DNA of 57,726 nt from Bacteroidota bacterium. GTDB lineage: Bacteria > Bacteroidota > Bacteroidia > Flavobacteriales_F > PHOS-HE28. Positions 8,559 to 17,347 of the stretch are shown piece by piece. Every line of letters begins with the position of its first letter. Position 1 is the stretch's first letter. The notes under the pieces were generated by a model. That model was not told the DNA's origin. It was given only the letters and a program-made list of their open reading frames with translations, and did not search any database. Location of the stretch: the NCBI GenBank assembly GCA_018267155.1, contig JAFDZE010000049.1:278-58003 (forward strand), written 5' to 3'. A program made the position numbers and the translations under genes.

Positions 8559-8617
8559 GAGTGGCGGATGGCGAGTGGCCTGGTGCTGAAGCGCCCGCCA
8601 CCCGCCATCCACCGCTC
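8559..8617. repeat. Imperfect palindrome between mreB and mreC
   Basis: Two 21-nt arms (8559-8579 and 8597-8617) match with only a few transitions, around a 17-nt loop. The left arm contains GGCGGATGGCGAGTGGC. The element would be transcribed inside the mre operon and could fold in the mRNA. Its repetitive GNGTGG/GATGG unit structure resembles the palindromes at 1007-1107 and 33088-33151. Confidence 0.6.
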
Positions 8618-8618
8618 A

Positions 8619-9647
8619 TCACTCCCGCATCAGGAACTGGAAGCGGTCGATGTTCTTCAGGGCGATGCCGGTACCACGCGCCACGGCCCGCAACGGGTCC
8701 TCGCTCACGTGTACGGGAAGCTTGGTCTTCACGCTGATGCGCTTGTCCAGTCCGCGCAACAGGGCACCGCCACCCGCCAGATAGATACCGGTCTTGTAGA
8801 TGTCGGCACTCAGTTCCGGGGGTGTGCTCTCGAGCGCGCTGAGGATGGCCTCCTCGATCTTGCTGATCGATTTGTCCAGTGCCTGGGCGATCTCGCTGTA
8901 GGTGACGGTGATCTCCTTGGGGATGCCGGTCATCAGGTCGCGGCCGCGAACACTGTAGTCCGGCGGCGGGTTGTCGAGCTCGGTCATGGCGCTGCCCACC
9001 TCGATCTTGATCAACTCGGCCGTGCGTTCGCCCACCAGGATGTTGTGCTGGCGCCGCATGTACTCCTCGATGTCCTGGGTGAATTCATCCCCTGCCACGC
9101 GTATGTTCTTGTCGCACACGATACCGCCGAGGGCGATCACCGCGATCTCGCTGGTTCCGCCGCCGATGTCGATGATCATGTTCCCCATGGGTTCCTCCAC
9201 ATCGATACCGATGCCGATCGCGGCGGCCATGGGCTCGTGGATCAGGTACACCTCCTTGGCCCCGGCGTGCTCGCTGCTGTCCTTCACCGCGCGTTTCTCC
9301 ACCTCGGTGATGCCGCTGGGGATGCAGATCACCATGCGCAGGTTGGGTGTGAAGAGGCGACGGCCGGGGTTGATCATGCGGATCATGCCCTTGATCATCT
9401 CCTCGGCCGCTTGGAAATCGGCGATCACACCGTCGCGCAGGGGGCGCACGGTCTTGATGTTCTCGTGTGTTTTCCCGTGCATCTGCTGCGCGGCCCGGCC
9501 GATGGCGATCACGCGGCCCGAACTGCGGTCCACCGCCACGATGCTCGGTTCGTCCACCACCACCTTGTCGTTGTGGATGATGAGCGTGTTGGCCGTGCCG
9601 AGGTCGATGGCGATCTCCTGGGTGAAGAAACTGTTGAACCAGCTCAT
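8619..9647 (-). CDS. mreB: Rod shape-determining actin homologue MreB
   Basis: 342 residues, the normal length. MreB forms membrane-bound filaments that direct lateral wall synthesis. The actin-fold nucleotide-binding motifs are present: DLGTANTLI (phosphate 1), IDIGGGTSEIAV (phosphate 2) and YLAGGGALLRGLD (adenosine). The N-terminal MSWFNSFF is a typical amphipathic start. The gene begins 10 nt after purH ends and is followed by mreC. Confidence 0.97.
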   Translation of the reverse strand: MSWFNSFFTQEIAIDLGTANTLIIHNDKVVVDEPSIVAVDRSSGRVIAIGRAAQQMHGKTHENIKTVRPLRDGVIADFQAAEEMIKGMIRMINPGRRLFTPNLRMVICIPSGITEVEKRAVKDSSEHAGAKEVYLIHEPMAAAIGIGIDVEEPMGNMIIDIGGGTSEIAVIALGGIVCDKNIRVAGDEFTQDIEEYMRRQHNILVGERTAELIKIEVGSAMTELDNPPPDYSVRGRDLMTGIPKEITVTYSEIAQALDKSISKIEEAILSALESTPPELSADIYKTGIYLAGGGALLRGLDKRISVKTKLPVHVSEDPLRAVARGTGIALKNIDRFQFLMRE

Positions 9648-9657
9648 GCGTGGGTAT

Positions 9658-11229
9658 TCAATGTTTGAAGTGGCGATCGCCCGTTAGCACCATGGCGAGG
9701 CCGTTGGCGTTCGCTGCGTTGATGCTGTCCTGGTCCTTGATGCTGCCGCCCGGCTGAACGATGGCCTTGATGCCGGCACGGGCGGCGATGGTCACGCAAT
9801 CCGGGAAGGGGAAGAACGCATCGCTCGCCATCACCGCGCCCTCGAGGTTGAAATTGAACTTCGCAGCCTTGGCGATCGCCTGTTCCAAGGCATCCACCCG
9901 GCTGGTCTGCCCCGTACCACTGGCCAGCAACTGCCGGTCCTTGGCCAGGACGATGGCGTTGCTTTTCGTGTGTTTCACCAGCACATTGGCGAAAACGAGA
10001 TCATCCAGATCCTGTGCTGAAGGCATTTTTTCCGTGATCGTACGCATGCTGGCAGCGTCGTTCACCACGTTGTCCGGGGTCTGCTCCAGCACCCCGTTGA
10101 GGGCTGAGCGGTAGTTCAGGGCGGGGCGTTTTACGCCACGGCGGGTCAAAATGATGCGGTTCTTCTTCCTGGAAAGGATCTCCAAGGCCTCGGGTGAGTA
10201 CCCGGAAGAACAAACGATCTCGAAAAAAATGGTGTCCATGGCTTCCGCCGTGGCCCTGTCGATGGGTGCGGTGGCGATGAGCACACCGCCGAAGGCGCTC
10301 ACCGGATCACCGGCCAAAGCCGCGTCCCATGCGGTCCTCAGTGTGGGCCGGATGGCCGCGCCGCAGGCGTTGTTGTGTTTCAGGATGGCGAAGGCCTCTC
10401 CAGGTCCTTTGATGGCCGCGAGATCGTCGATCAAGGCGATCGCCGCATCCAGGTCCAAGAGGTTGTTGTAGCTGAGTTCCTTGCCGTTGTGCTGCTCGAA
10501 GAGCTCGGCCAGATCGCCGTGGAACCGGGCCGATTGGTGCGGGTTCTCACCGTAGCGCAGGGAATGTACGGGCACCGGCAGGAGCAATTGATCCCCTGCA
10601 TCGCCGAGGAACCAGTCGTGGATGGCACCATCATAGCGAGAACTCACATCGAAAGCCTGGGCGGCCAGTGTCTTGCGTTGGACCAGGCTGGTGACACCGT
10701 TCTGTTCACGAAGGATCCTGAACAGCTCCGGGTACTGGGCCTTTGACGCCACGATGGTCACGTCCGTATGGTTCTTCGCCCCGGCCCGGATGAGCGAAAT
10801 ACCACCTATATCGATCTTCTCGATGATCCCGCTCTCGCTGCCACCTTGGGCCACCGTGGCCTCGAATGGATAAAGGTCCACGATCACCAGGTCGATGGGT
10901 GGAATACCATACTCCTCCAGCTGCGCGACATCGCTCGCCAGTTCACGCCGGCCCAGGATGCCTCCGAAGACTTTCGGGTGCAAGGTTTTCACCCGGCCGC
11001 CCAGGATACTGGGGTAACCGGTGAGATCCTCCACGGGTGTCACCGGAACGCCCAGCCCTTCAATGAACTCCTGTGTGCCACCGGTGCTGTACAGGTGAAC
11101 ATGGAGGCGATGCAACTCGCGGACGATCTCATCGAGCCCGTCCTTGTGATAAACCGATATCAGCGCACTGCCGATCCGCTTGCCGCCCTCCACCGTGGTT
11201 TTTGTTCGTTGCGCAAGTTTAGAGGCCAC
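9658..11229 (-). CDS. purH: Bifunctional AICAR transformylase / IMP cyclohydrolase
   Basis: 523 residues. It performs the last two steps of IMP synthesis in the cytoplasm. The N-terminal MGS-like cyclohydrolase domain shows SVYHKDG, STGGT, GGRVKTLHP and the C-terminal transformylase shows AILKHNNACG and FPFPDCV. The start is a GTG at 11229; no ATG exists before the conserved GSALISVYHKDG segment. It is the first gene of the purH-mreBCD-mrdA-rodA cluster, only 10 nt from mreB. Confidence 0.97.
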   Translation of the reverse strand: MASKLAQRTKTTVEGGKRIGSALISVYHKDGLDEIVRELHRLHVHLYSTGGTQEFIEGLGVPVTPVEDLTGYPSILGGRVKTLHPKVFGGILGRRELASDVAQLEEYGIPPIDLVIVDLYPFEATVAQGGSESGIIEKIDIGGISLIRAGAKNHTDVTIVASKAQYPELFRILREQNGVTSLVQRKTLAAQAFDVSSRYDGAIHDWFLGDAGDQLLLPVPVHSLRYGENPHQSARFHGDLAELFEQHNGKELSYNNLLDLDAAIALIDDLAAIKGPGEAFAILKHNNACGAAIRPTLRTAWDAALAGDPVSAFGGVLIATAPIDRATAEAMDTIFFEIVCSSGYSPEALEILSRKKNRIILTRRGVKRPALNYRSALNGVLEQTPDNVVNDAASMRTITEKMPSAQDLDDLVFANVLVKHTKSNAIVLAKDRQLLASGTGQTSRVDALEQAIAKAAKFNFNLEGAVMASDAFFPFPDCVTIAARAGIKAIVQPGGSIKDQDSINAANANGLAMVLTGDRHFKH

Positions 11230-11381
11230 GCAACGGGGGCTTGGGCGCTGGATGGTCGGCTTTTCAGCAGGGTTACCAACACTGGACGATGGAAAAGGGC
11301 ATGTGTAGGAACGCCATGGAAACGATCGAAGTCACGGAATGCGGAACCAAGTTCGAACGATCACGAAGCCCTGACCGCCGA

Positions 11382-12059
11382 TCAGAACAGAAGCCCGATG
11401 CCCACGGTCACATTGGTGACGTCCGTGTTGCTCGTGAGCGTGCTGAAATTCACCGTGCCCTGGTCGTTGATCGTGACGCTGGCCGGATCGACATAGGTGG
11501 CCTTGCCACTGTTGAAGTGTTCCACCCGACCTTCCACGTAGGCGATCTTGCCAAAGGTGACCATCAAGCCTGCGGCCCATCCTGCGCTGAACGCGATATC
11601 CCATTGGTTGGCTTCCTTGCTGAGGTGGCCTTCTACCCCATCGGCCGTCACTTTGCTGGTGGTCCTGAACTGCCGCAAACCCAGCAGGCCGTCCACATAA
11701 GGTCGTACCCGACCGCGAAGCGGGCTCAGCCGAAGGAACCCATGGTAGCTGAACGCCTTGTTGCGCGTGGTAAGCAAGCCCTCGGTGATATCCAAGTACT
11801 CCGTGTTCAGCGGCACGGCACGTTGGTAGTTGCCGAGCACACTGTAGCCGAAGTCGAAGCCGCTTTGGAGAATGGGTACACGCTTGAACGGCAGGGCCAG
11901 GTGGGCGTTCACATGGAACAGGTTGCGGTCAAGGGTCTCCCTGAAGTCGCCGGTGGGGATGCTCAGGCCGATGCCGCCGCCGAGTGAGCCACGGCCGCTC
12001 AACTGAGCACTGGAAACCAAGGCGGCACAGAGGGCCAGGGAGAGGGTGATCGGACGCAT
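11382..12059 (-). CDS. Outer membrane beta-barrel protein
   Basis: 225 residues with a signal peptide (MRPITLSLALCAALVSSAQ) and a small beta-barrel pattern of alternating residues ending in GIGLLF, a C-terminal aromatic as expected for BAM substrates. The domain resembles the generic OMP_b-brl family; no ligand or enzymatic function can be deduced. The start at 12059 coincides with the signal peptide. It is divergent from the YqaA gene and stands alone, 152 nt from purH. Confidence 0.75.
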   Translation of the reverse strand: MRPITLSLALCAALVSSAQLSGRGSLGGGIGLSIPTGDFRETLDRNLFHVNAHLALPFKRVPILQSGFDFGYSVLGNYQRAVPLNTEYLDITEGLLTTRNKAFSYHGFLRLSPLRGRVRPYVDGLLGLRQFRTTSKVTADGVEGHLSKEANQWDIAFSAGWAAGLMVTFGKIAYVEGRVEHFNSGKATYVDPASVTINDQGTVNFSTLTSNTDVTNVTVGIGLLF

Positions 12060-12264
12060 GGACCTGCCGTTTGGCGGACCACTCCCGATCGCGTGCCGAT
12101 CCGAGTTCAGACACCCAAAATAATTCATGCCTTGGCCATCCGATCCAACCGGGCTTGCTGGATGGCCGCCTGATGGACAGGCTGAACAGGTATGGCCAGG
12201 ATCAGGCGACAAATGCATCCATCCTGCCATCGGCGAACCCGCCTCCACACCCAACTTCGCCCCG

Positions 12265-12717
12265 ATGGAGATCGGCCAAGGATGGGAACTCTGGGGACTG
12301 TGGGGTCTGTTCCTGTCCTCATTCGTTGCGGCCACTCTGTTGCCGTTCAGTTCCGAAGCGTTGTTGGGAGTCATGCTGCTCCAGGGGTGGCCCGAGCTTC
12401 CGTTGCTGGGTGTGGCCACCGCTGGCAATACCCTGGGCGGGCTGGTCAATTACGGCATCGGGCGATGGGTCCCGGATGGCAAGCTGGCCCGGTGGATCGG
12501 CATGGATCCCGAAAAAGCGGAACGGTGGCGCATGCTGGCACACCGCCATGGCGCGTGGGCGGCCCTGGGGTGCTGGCTCCCTGTTATCGGGGATCCCATT
12601 GCGCTGGCTCTCGGGATCTTCCGCACACCACTCTTGTCCACCGCAGTGCTGATGGCGGTAGGCAAGGCGGTACGCTATGCGGTGGTCATCGGCGCGCTGG
12701 GTGGCACGTTCACCTGA
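12265..12717 (+). CDS. YqaA-family membrane protein (SNARE-associated/DedA-like)
   Basis: 150 residues with about four hydrophobic helices. FLSSFVAATLLPFSSEALL and GNTLGGLVNYGIGRW are signatures of the YqaA branch of the DedA/VTT superfamily, possibly involved in membrane lipid homeostasis; the substrate is unknown. The ATG at 12265 is chosen because it begins just before the first helix; the box CAACTTCG lies 5 nt upstream. It is convergent with the beta-helix lipoprotein gene, with a strong hairpin between the two ends. Confidence 0.8.
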   Translation: MEIGQGWELWGLWGLFLSSFVAATLLPFSSEALLGVMLLQGWPELPLLGVATAGNTLGGLVNYGIGRWVPDGKLARWIGMDPEKAERWRMLAHRHGAWAALGCWLPVIGDPIALALGIFRTPLLSTAVLMAVGKAVRYAVVIGALGGTFT

Positions 12718-12729
12718 TCACCGGTCATG

Positions 12730-12756
12730 GCGGAAGGCCCATCCCGGGCCTTCCGC
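12730..12756. terminator. Hairpin between convergent genes, probable bidirectional terminator
   Basis: A perfect 11-bp inverted repeat (GCGGAAGGCCC and GGGCCTTCCGC) with a 5-nt loop lies 12 nt after the YqaA stop and 19 nt after the lipoprotein stop. There is no T-run on either side, so termination is inferred from position and stem strength. Confidence 0.5.
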
Positions 12757-12775
12757 GCGCAACGATCACAGGGGG

Positions 12776-14167
12776 TCAGTACACCGTGTTCTGGGGATCC
12801 CAGTTGCACCACCCACTCGTCCAGTCCTCGCCGCCGAAGGCTCCCTTGTAGCTTACAGGTGTGAAGAAAGGGTTGACAAGGTTCGTGCTGCTGAAATCCG
12901 CACCACTGAGGAGGGCCGACCCACCATTCGGTCGGAAACTCGGAACCGCCAGGCTGAAAGGTGTGGGCAGGCCCAGGGACGAGAGGTCGCTGTTGATCGC
13001 GTTGCCCCAGCCCGTTGTACCGAACCAGGCGATCGGGTCGAAGCCCGCACCGGAAACGGTATCCAAGGCGATGGTGCCCCAAGCTGCGAGATGGGTATTG
13101 CGCACTTGAAGGAGGTCTGCATCCACATTGTCGCCGGTAGGACCTCCGTCCAACAGGAGGTCGGTGGGCCAGCCCGCGATCACGGAGTTGTACAGGCTCA
13201 GGCGCGTGTTGCGGCGCAGATGTGCGCCCCGCTTGAAGAGCGTGTTCATGTTGCCCGTGTTGGGGTCCACGGTGAGCGGTCCGTACAGGCTGATGTTGCT
13301 GAAGATCGGGCTCGTGACCGGTGCGCTGGAGGATCCGCTGGCGTCGTTGTCGCTCTCGACGCCGTTACTACCACTCGGGTCGGCGATGGCCGGATCGCGC
13401 AGTGCCACACCGAATTGGACACGACCTGCATACCCGTTGTCGGTATCAAAATCATCGTCCCAGCCCCGGAAGGCCACCAAATGGCTGGCATTCACACTAC
13501 CCCCGAACCACTCATAGCTGTCGTCGCCGCTGTAGCTCACCTGGATATGGTCCATGGTGGTGCCCGAGCCCACCGCACCGAGGGTAAGGCCGTTGATCTC
13601 GTTGTTCACCTGATAGGCGATACCCGGGAACTCGATGCGCACGTACCGCAGTATTCCGCTGTTGTCGTCGGATAAGCTGCCACCGAACGTCGCACCTGTA
13701 CCACCTTCAAGCAGCACGTTGGCACCGGCGTTGTTGGGAGCCTTACCGCAAATGATCAGTCCACCCCAGTCGCCGTAATTGCGCTGACCCGGAGGTTCGT
13801 TGCTGGTGAAGACGATGGGCTGGGCCGCAGTGCCCTCGGCGATGATCTTCGCACCCCGCTCGATCACGAGTGTGGCCTTCGTGGCCTTGTCGCCCTTGAT
13901 GATGGTACCCGGTTCAATGGTGAGTGTGGCTCCGTTCTGCACCTTCACAAAGCCCCAGAGCAGCCAGGTCCTGTCATTGGTGAACGTGAAATTCTGGTTC
14001 GTGCTGTCCTTGACCGTGACCACGTTCCCGTTCTGCACGGTGTTCAAAGACCATGTGCCGCCCGTGGGGCCGCTTGGCGTTTCCTCTTCTTCCTTGGTGC
14101 AGCCGATCGTCAGCAGTGCGGTGCCGAACAGCATCGCCCACGTGCCCGTGCTCAGAATGTAGCGCAT
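12776..14167 (-). CDS. Beta-helix lipoprotein paired with the TonB receptor
   Basis: 463 residues. A lipoprotein signal (TALLTIGC, acylated Cys23) is followed by an acidic linker KEEEE and a long domain with repeated hydrophobic rungs: TLTIEPGTIIKG, LVIERGAKIIAEG, DWGGLIICGKAP, IRVEFPG-like and VSYSGDDSYEWFGG segments. This looks like a parallel beta-helix of a Bacteroidetes-specific family that often sits beside TonB receptors; function unproven. The start at 14167 has AAGGA 4 nt upstream; ATGs at 14185 and 14188 are alternatives. It lies 270 nt after the receptor gene but has its own copy of the receptor's operator, so the two are probably co-regulated. Confidence 0.75.
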   Translation of the reverse strand: MRYILSTGTWAMLFGTALLTIGCTKEEEETPSGPTGGTWSLNTVQNGNVVTVKDSTNQNFTFTNDRTWLLWGFVKVQNGATLTIEPGTIIKGDKATKATLVIERGAKIIAEGTAAQPIVFTSNEPPGQRNYGDWGGLIICGKAPNNAGANVLLEGGTGATFGGSLSDDNSGILRYVRIEFPGIAYQVNNEINGLTLGAVGSGTTMDHIQVSYSGDDSYEWFGGSVNASHLVAFRGWDDDFDTDNGYAGRVQFGVALRDPAIADPSGSNGVESDNDASGSSSAPVTSPIFSNISLYGPLTVDPNTGNMNTLFKRGAHLRRNTRLSLYNSVIAGWPTDLLLDGGPTGDNVDADLLQVRNTHLAAWGTIALDTVSGAGFDPIAWFGTTGWGNAINSDLSSLGLPTPFSLAVPSFRPNGGSALLSGADFSSTNLVNPFFTPVSYKGAFGGEDWTSGWCNWDPQNTVY

Positions 14168-14251
14168 GTTTCCTTGTTGTTTCATCATGCCGCAAAGGGA
14201 GGTCCCTGACATGATGCCGGGGTTAGCACCGCTTTACCAAATCCTTTCCAC

Positions 14252-14268
14252 GCGTTATCATTTCGTTA
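14252..14268 (-). promoter_or_regulatory. Putative operator: 11-bp-phased direct repeat before the lipoprotein gene
   Basis: The plus strand reads GCGTTATCATTTCGTTA: two CGTTA half-sites (14253-14257 and 14264-14268) exactly 11 bp apart. The same arrangement, sharing GCGTTATCNNTNCGTTA, occurs before the TonB receptor gene at 17313-17329. Direct repeats one helical turn apart are typical of OmpR/PhoB-type response regulators. A CTTTGCGG sequence closer to both starts may be part of the promoters. Confidence 0.6.
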
Positions 14269-14437
14269 CGTATGGAACCCGCCGCAAGGAGCCATTGGGC
14301 GAGCGGCCCTCTCCCGGGTCCGAACGCGGCCGTTCAAGGTCACCGATCACGGGTTCGTACCACCGCTGACGGAACGAACATCCTGAAGGAAACACGAACG
14401 GGCAGCGATCAGGTGGAACCCGGCCGTATACCCGCCT

Positions 14438-17254
14438 TCAGAATCGGCAGCTGAGACCGGCGCTGAGATAGGCACCGCGTCGAAAGCTCATCACTTCCTC
14501 GTCCGTATCATCCAATCGGCCGTCACTGTTGCCGTCCTGCAACAGGCGCATGCGCTGGTTCAACAGGTCCTGCACGCCCACCTTCACCTCGAACCGGTTG
14601 CCAAAGCCCTTGCTCAACGCGATGTCCAGCACGTTACGTGGCATCTCATAAACGTCCGGAACGCCGATGGAGCCCACTGCGAAGAGCCGCGGGCCGCATA
14701 CATTGAACAAGGCATTGAACCGGAGCTTGTGTGCCACATCCTCGTAGTAGAGGCCCGCATTCAGCACCCAAGGACTCTGGCCCATCATGGGGCGCTGATC
14801 GTCCTGCCCGCCCATGGTGGCACCGAGGTTCACCTGGCTATGGATCCACGTGCCGTTGAAGAGCGCACTCCAGCGGCCCATGAAGCCCTCTCCGGCCCAC
14901 CGTGCGGTGGACAGGCGCACCTCGGCCTCGAGGCCCATACTGCGTGCTGATAAGGCGTTGTTGTACGTGAAGTTCCGCGTGCCTCCGCCTCCCGTACCGG
15001 GCACATAGTACATCTCGATAGGGTCAGCGAAGTGCTTGTGGAAGGCGCCCAGGCTCACCACCTCGGTCAGCGAAGGGTAGAACTCGAAGCGGGCATCGGT
15101 GTTCTGAATGGCGGCCGTTCGCAATGCGGGGTTGCCATAGATCACGGTGTTGGCACTGAAATCATAGTATGCGAAGGGCGCGAGCTCACGGAACTCGGGA
15201 CGGTTGAGCGTGGAGCCGAAACCCGCACGCAGGACTGAGCGTTCCGAGATGTTCCACGAGGCGTTGACCGAGGGCAGTACGAAGAGCAACTTCTTGTCCA
15301 CCCCCACCGGCCGGCCGCCATAGGTGGCGCTGTTGAGTTGCTGACGGTTGTGCTCCACGCGCGCGCCGCCTTTCACGTTCCACTTCCTGCTGAACCCGAT
15401 CTGCCCGGACAGGAATCCGGCCAGCAGGGTGTTCGTCCCGGAATAGCTGTCACTGGGGTTGGTGCCTTCCTCCAGCTTGAATCCCGTGGTGGAGTTGATG
15501 TGTTCCGCGCTGAACACCTCGTCCAGCGGCAGGTACAATTGGCTGTTGTCGAACCAGGTGATGTTCGCGATGCGCAGTGACATCCAGCGTGCGGCGAACA
15601 CGCGGTCCTTGCGCTCGGCGTACGCACCCACGAGGATCCTCGGGTCGAGGCCCTCCTTCTTCACAGGGATCCGCAGTTCGTGGTCCAGTTTGCCGCTCAG
15701 CACGGTCTCGTCCAGTTCGCTGAAGAACCGGCCGGCGTCCAAGGTTGTGGCGCTCGAGGCCACAACGGTCTGGAACGGGGTGTCCGCATCGGAAATGCCC
15801 AGGTCGCGTACGGTGCGTACACGGCGATGGTCGGGTTCCTTGCTGACGGCCTTGCCGTAACCGAGCGTCCAGTCCAGCTTGCTCACATCGGACGCCAGCT
15901 CGTGGGAACCGTGCAACTGGCCGCTGTAGATCACACGTTGCTGGTATTTGAATGCGCTATTGCGCACCTCGTTCCCCTCTTCCAGGTTCCGACCGGTGCG
16001 CAGCGTGGTGCGGTCCTCGCCGATCTGGTTGAAGAGGTTGCGGAACTCGAGCTTGGTACCGTTAGCAAGCAGTGCACTCCAGTTGCTCATCACGCCCAAT
16101 CGCGCTGTCCGGATGTTCTCATCATCCATATAACTGTACACCGTGTCGCTGCGGAGTGCGTTGAGGTCGTAAGCGTTGTAATTGTGGTTGCGCGCGGTGT
16201 ATGCAACGGTGGTATTCGAGTAGTTGATGGCGTTCACCATGCCGAAACGTGCACCGTCCTTCTTGCCGAGGCGGCGGGCGATGATGAGATGCATGCGGTG
16301 GTCAGGCCCGGCGGTACGCGTGGAGGCAGTCCAGTTGTTGGGCATCGCGCGACCCAGGGTGGCCAGCTGCTCCGCATCCGTCACGTGGTAGAGGTTGGCC
16401 GGAAATCCGTTCGGCAGCTTCCGGAAACCATTGTCGAAGCCGATCGCATCCGTCGGGCTCCCTTTGCTCTGGTGGAAGTCCTGGAAGGTGGTGCCCGGGC
16501 GGAGACCAAGGGTGTAGTTGACCTCGACGGAGTTCTTGTCCGGCACACCCAAGGTGGAGACCTTCACCACACCGCCCGAGAAATCGCCGGGCAGTTCGGG
16601 GGAGGCGCTCTTGAAGATGAGTATCCGGTCCAGCGCCCCGCTGGGGACCATGTCGAAGCTGAAGGCCCGCTTGTCGGCCTCCAGCCCAGGTGCGGCGGCA
16701 TCATTGAGCATCACATTGTTATAGCGGTCCGAGAGGCCGCGGACCATCACGAAACGATCGCCGATGAGGGTGACACCGGGGATGCGCTTCACCACGTCAC
16801 CGGCGGTCCGGTCCTGGCCCTTGGCTATCTGCTGGCGCCCGATCCCGCTCACCACCTGATCGCTCTTTCTGGTCTCCATCAGCACAGCGGCCTCGGTGTC
16901 CACGCGTTTCTCCTTCACCACCTCCACGGCCCGCATCTCGGTAACGCCACCGTCCAGGTGAAGATCGACGGTCACTGTCTGATCGGCCACCACCGTCACG
17001 GAGCGCTCCACGGGCACGCGGCCCACCAAGGCCGACACCACCGTCCAGGTACCCGGCTCCACCTTGAAATAATACTTACCCTCCATGTCCGTATTGGCCC
17101 CGGTACCTGTGCCCTTGATGGACACGCTGGCAAATGGTTGAGGTTCGGAACGGCCGTTCTCCACAGCGGTCACCGTTCCGGAGATGGCTCCCCTCTGGGC
17201 GGATGCAAGGGAGCACAGCAGCAACGCTGGGAGCAGGCCAGGAATGCGTTTCAT
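14438..17254 (-). CDS. TonB-dependent outer membrane receptor
   Basis: 938 residues. A signal peptide (LLPALLLCSLASAQ) is followed by a carboxypeptidase-regulatory-like beta-sandwich (about residues 23-100), a plug domain (about 115-235, with GRQQIAKGQDRTAGDVVKRI and VRGLSDRYNNVMLND) and a 22-strand barrel ending in LSCRF. It imports a ligand across the outer membrane using TonB energy; the ligand cannot be read from sequence. No SusD gene is present, which argues against a classical polysaccharide locus. The adjacent beta-helix lipoprotein is the likely partner. The region upstream carries an 11-bp-phased direct repeat, suggesting control by a response regulator, perhaps of nutrient (phosphate) starvation. 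Confidence 0.93.
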   Translation of the reverse strand: MKRIPGLLPALLLCSLASAQRGAISGTVTAVENGRSEPQPFASVSIKGTGTGANTDMEGKYYFKVEPGTWTVVSALVGRVPVERSVTVVADQTVTVDLHLDGGVTEMRAVEVVKEKRVDTEAAVLMETRKSDQVVSGIGRQQIAKGQDRTAGDVVKRIPGVTLIGDRFVMVRGLSDRYNNVMLNDAAAPGLEADKRAFSFDMVPSGALDRILIFKSASPELPGDFSGGVVKVSTLGVPDKNSVEVNYTLGLRPGTTFQDFHQSKGSPTDAIGFDNGFRKLPNGFPANLYHVTDAEQLATLGRAMPNNWTASTRTAGPDHRMHLIIARRLGKKDGARFGMVNAINYSNTTVAYTARNHNYNAYDLNALRSDTVYSYMDDENIRTARLGVMSNWSALLANGTKLEFRNLFNQIGEDRTTLRTGRNLEEGNEVRNSAFKYQQRVIYSGQLHGSHELASDVSKLDWTLGYGKAVSKEPDHRRVRTVRDLGISDADTPFQTVVASSATTLDAGRFFSELDETVLSGKLDHELRIPVKKEGLDPRILVGAYAERKDRVFAARWMSLRIANITWFDNSQLYLPLDEVFSAEHINSTTGFKLEEGTNPSDSYSGTNTLLAGFLSGQIGFSRKWNVKGGARVEHNRQQLNSATYGGRPVGVDKKLLFVLPSVNASWNISERSVLRAGFGSTLNRPEFRELAPFAYYDFSANTVIYGNPALRTAAIQNTDARFEFYPSLTEVVSLGAFHKHFADPIEMYYVPGTGGGGTRNFTYNNALSARSMGLEAEVRLSTARWAGEGFMGRWSALFNGTWIHSQVNLGATMGGQDDQRPMMGQSPWVLNAGLYYEDVAHKLRFNALFNVCGPRLFAVGSIGVPDVYEMPRNVLDIALSKGFGNRFEVKVGVQDLLNQRMRLLQDGNSDGRLDDTDEEVMSFRRGAYLSAGLSCRF

Positions 17255-17312
17255 CGCGAGCGGTCTTCTGCCCGCAAAAGTCCCTTCCGAAGGTTAGGCG
17301 CGCCTTGCTCCT

Positions 17313-17329
17313 GCGTTATCGGTCCGTTA
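17313..17329 (-). promoter_or_regulatory. Putative operator: 11-bp-phased direct repeat before the TonB receptor gene
   Basis: The plus strand reads GCGTTATCGGTCCGTTA, with CGTTA half-sites at 17314-17318 and 17325-17329, 11 bp apart. It starts 59 nt upstream of the receptor ATG and matches the site before the lipoprotein gene in 14 of 17 positions. Downstream, GACTTTTG (minus strand) is one mismatch from the TAnnTTTG -7 box. Confidence 0.6.
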
Positions 17330-17347
17330 AACCTTCGACATCGGACT

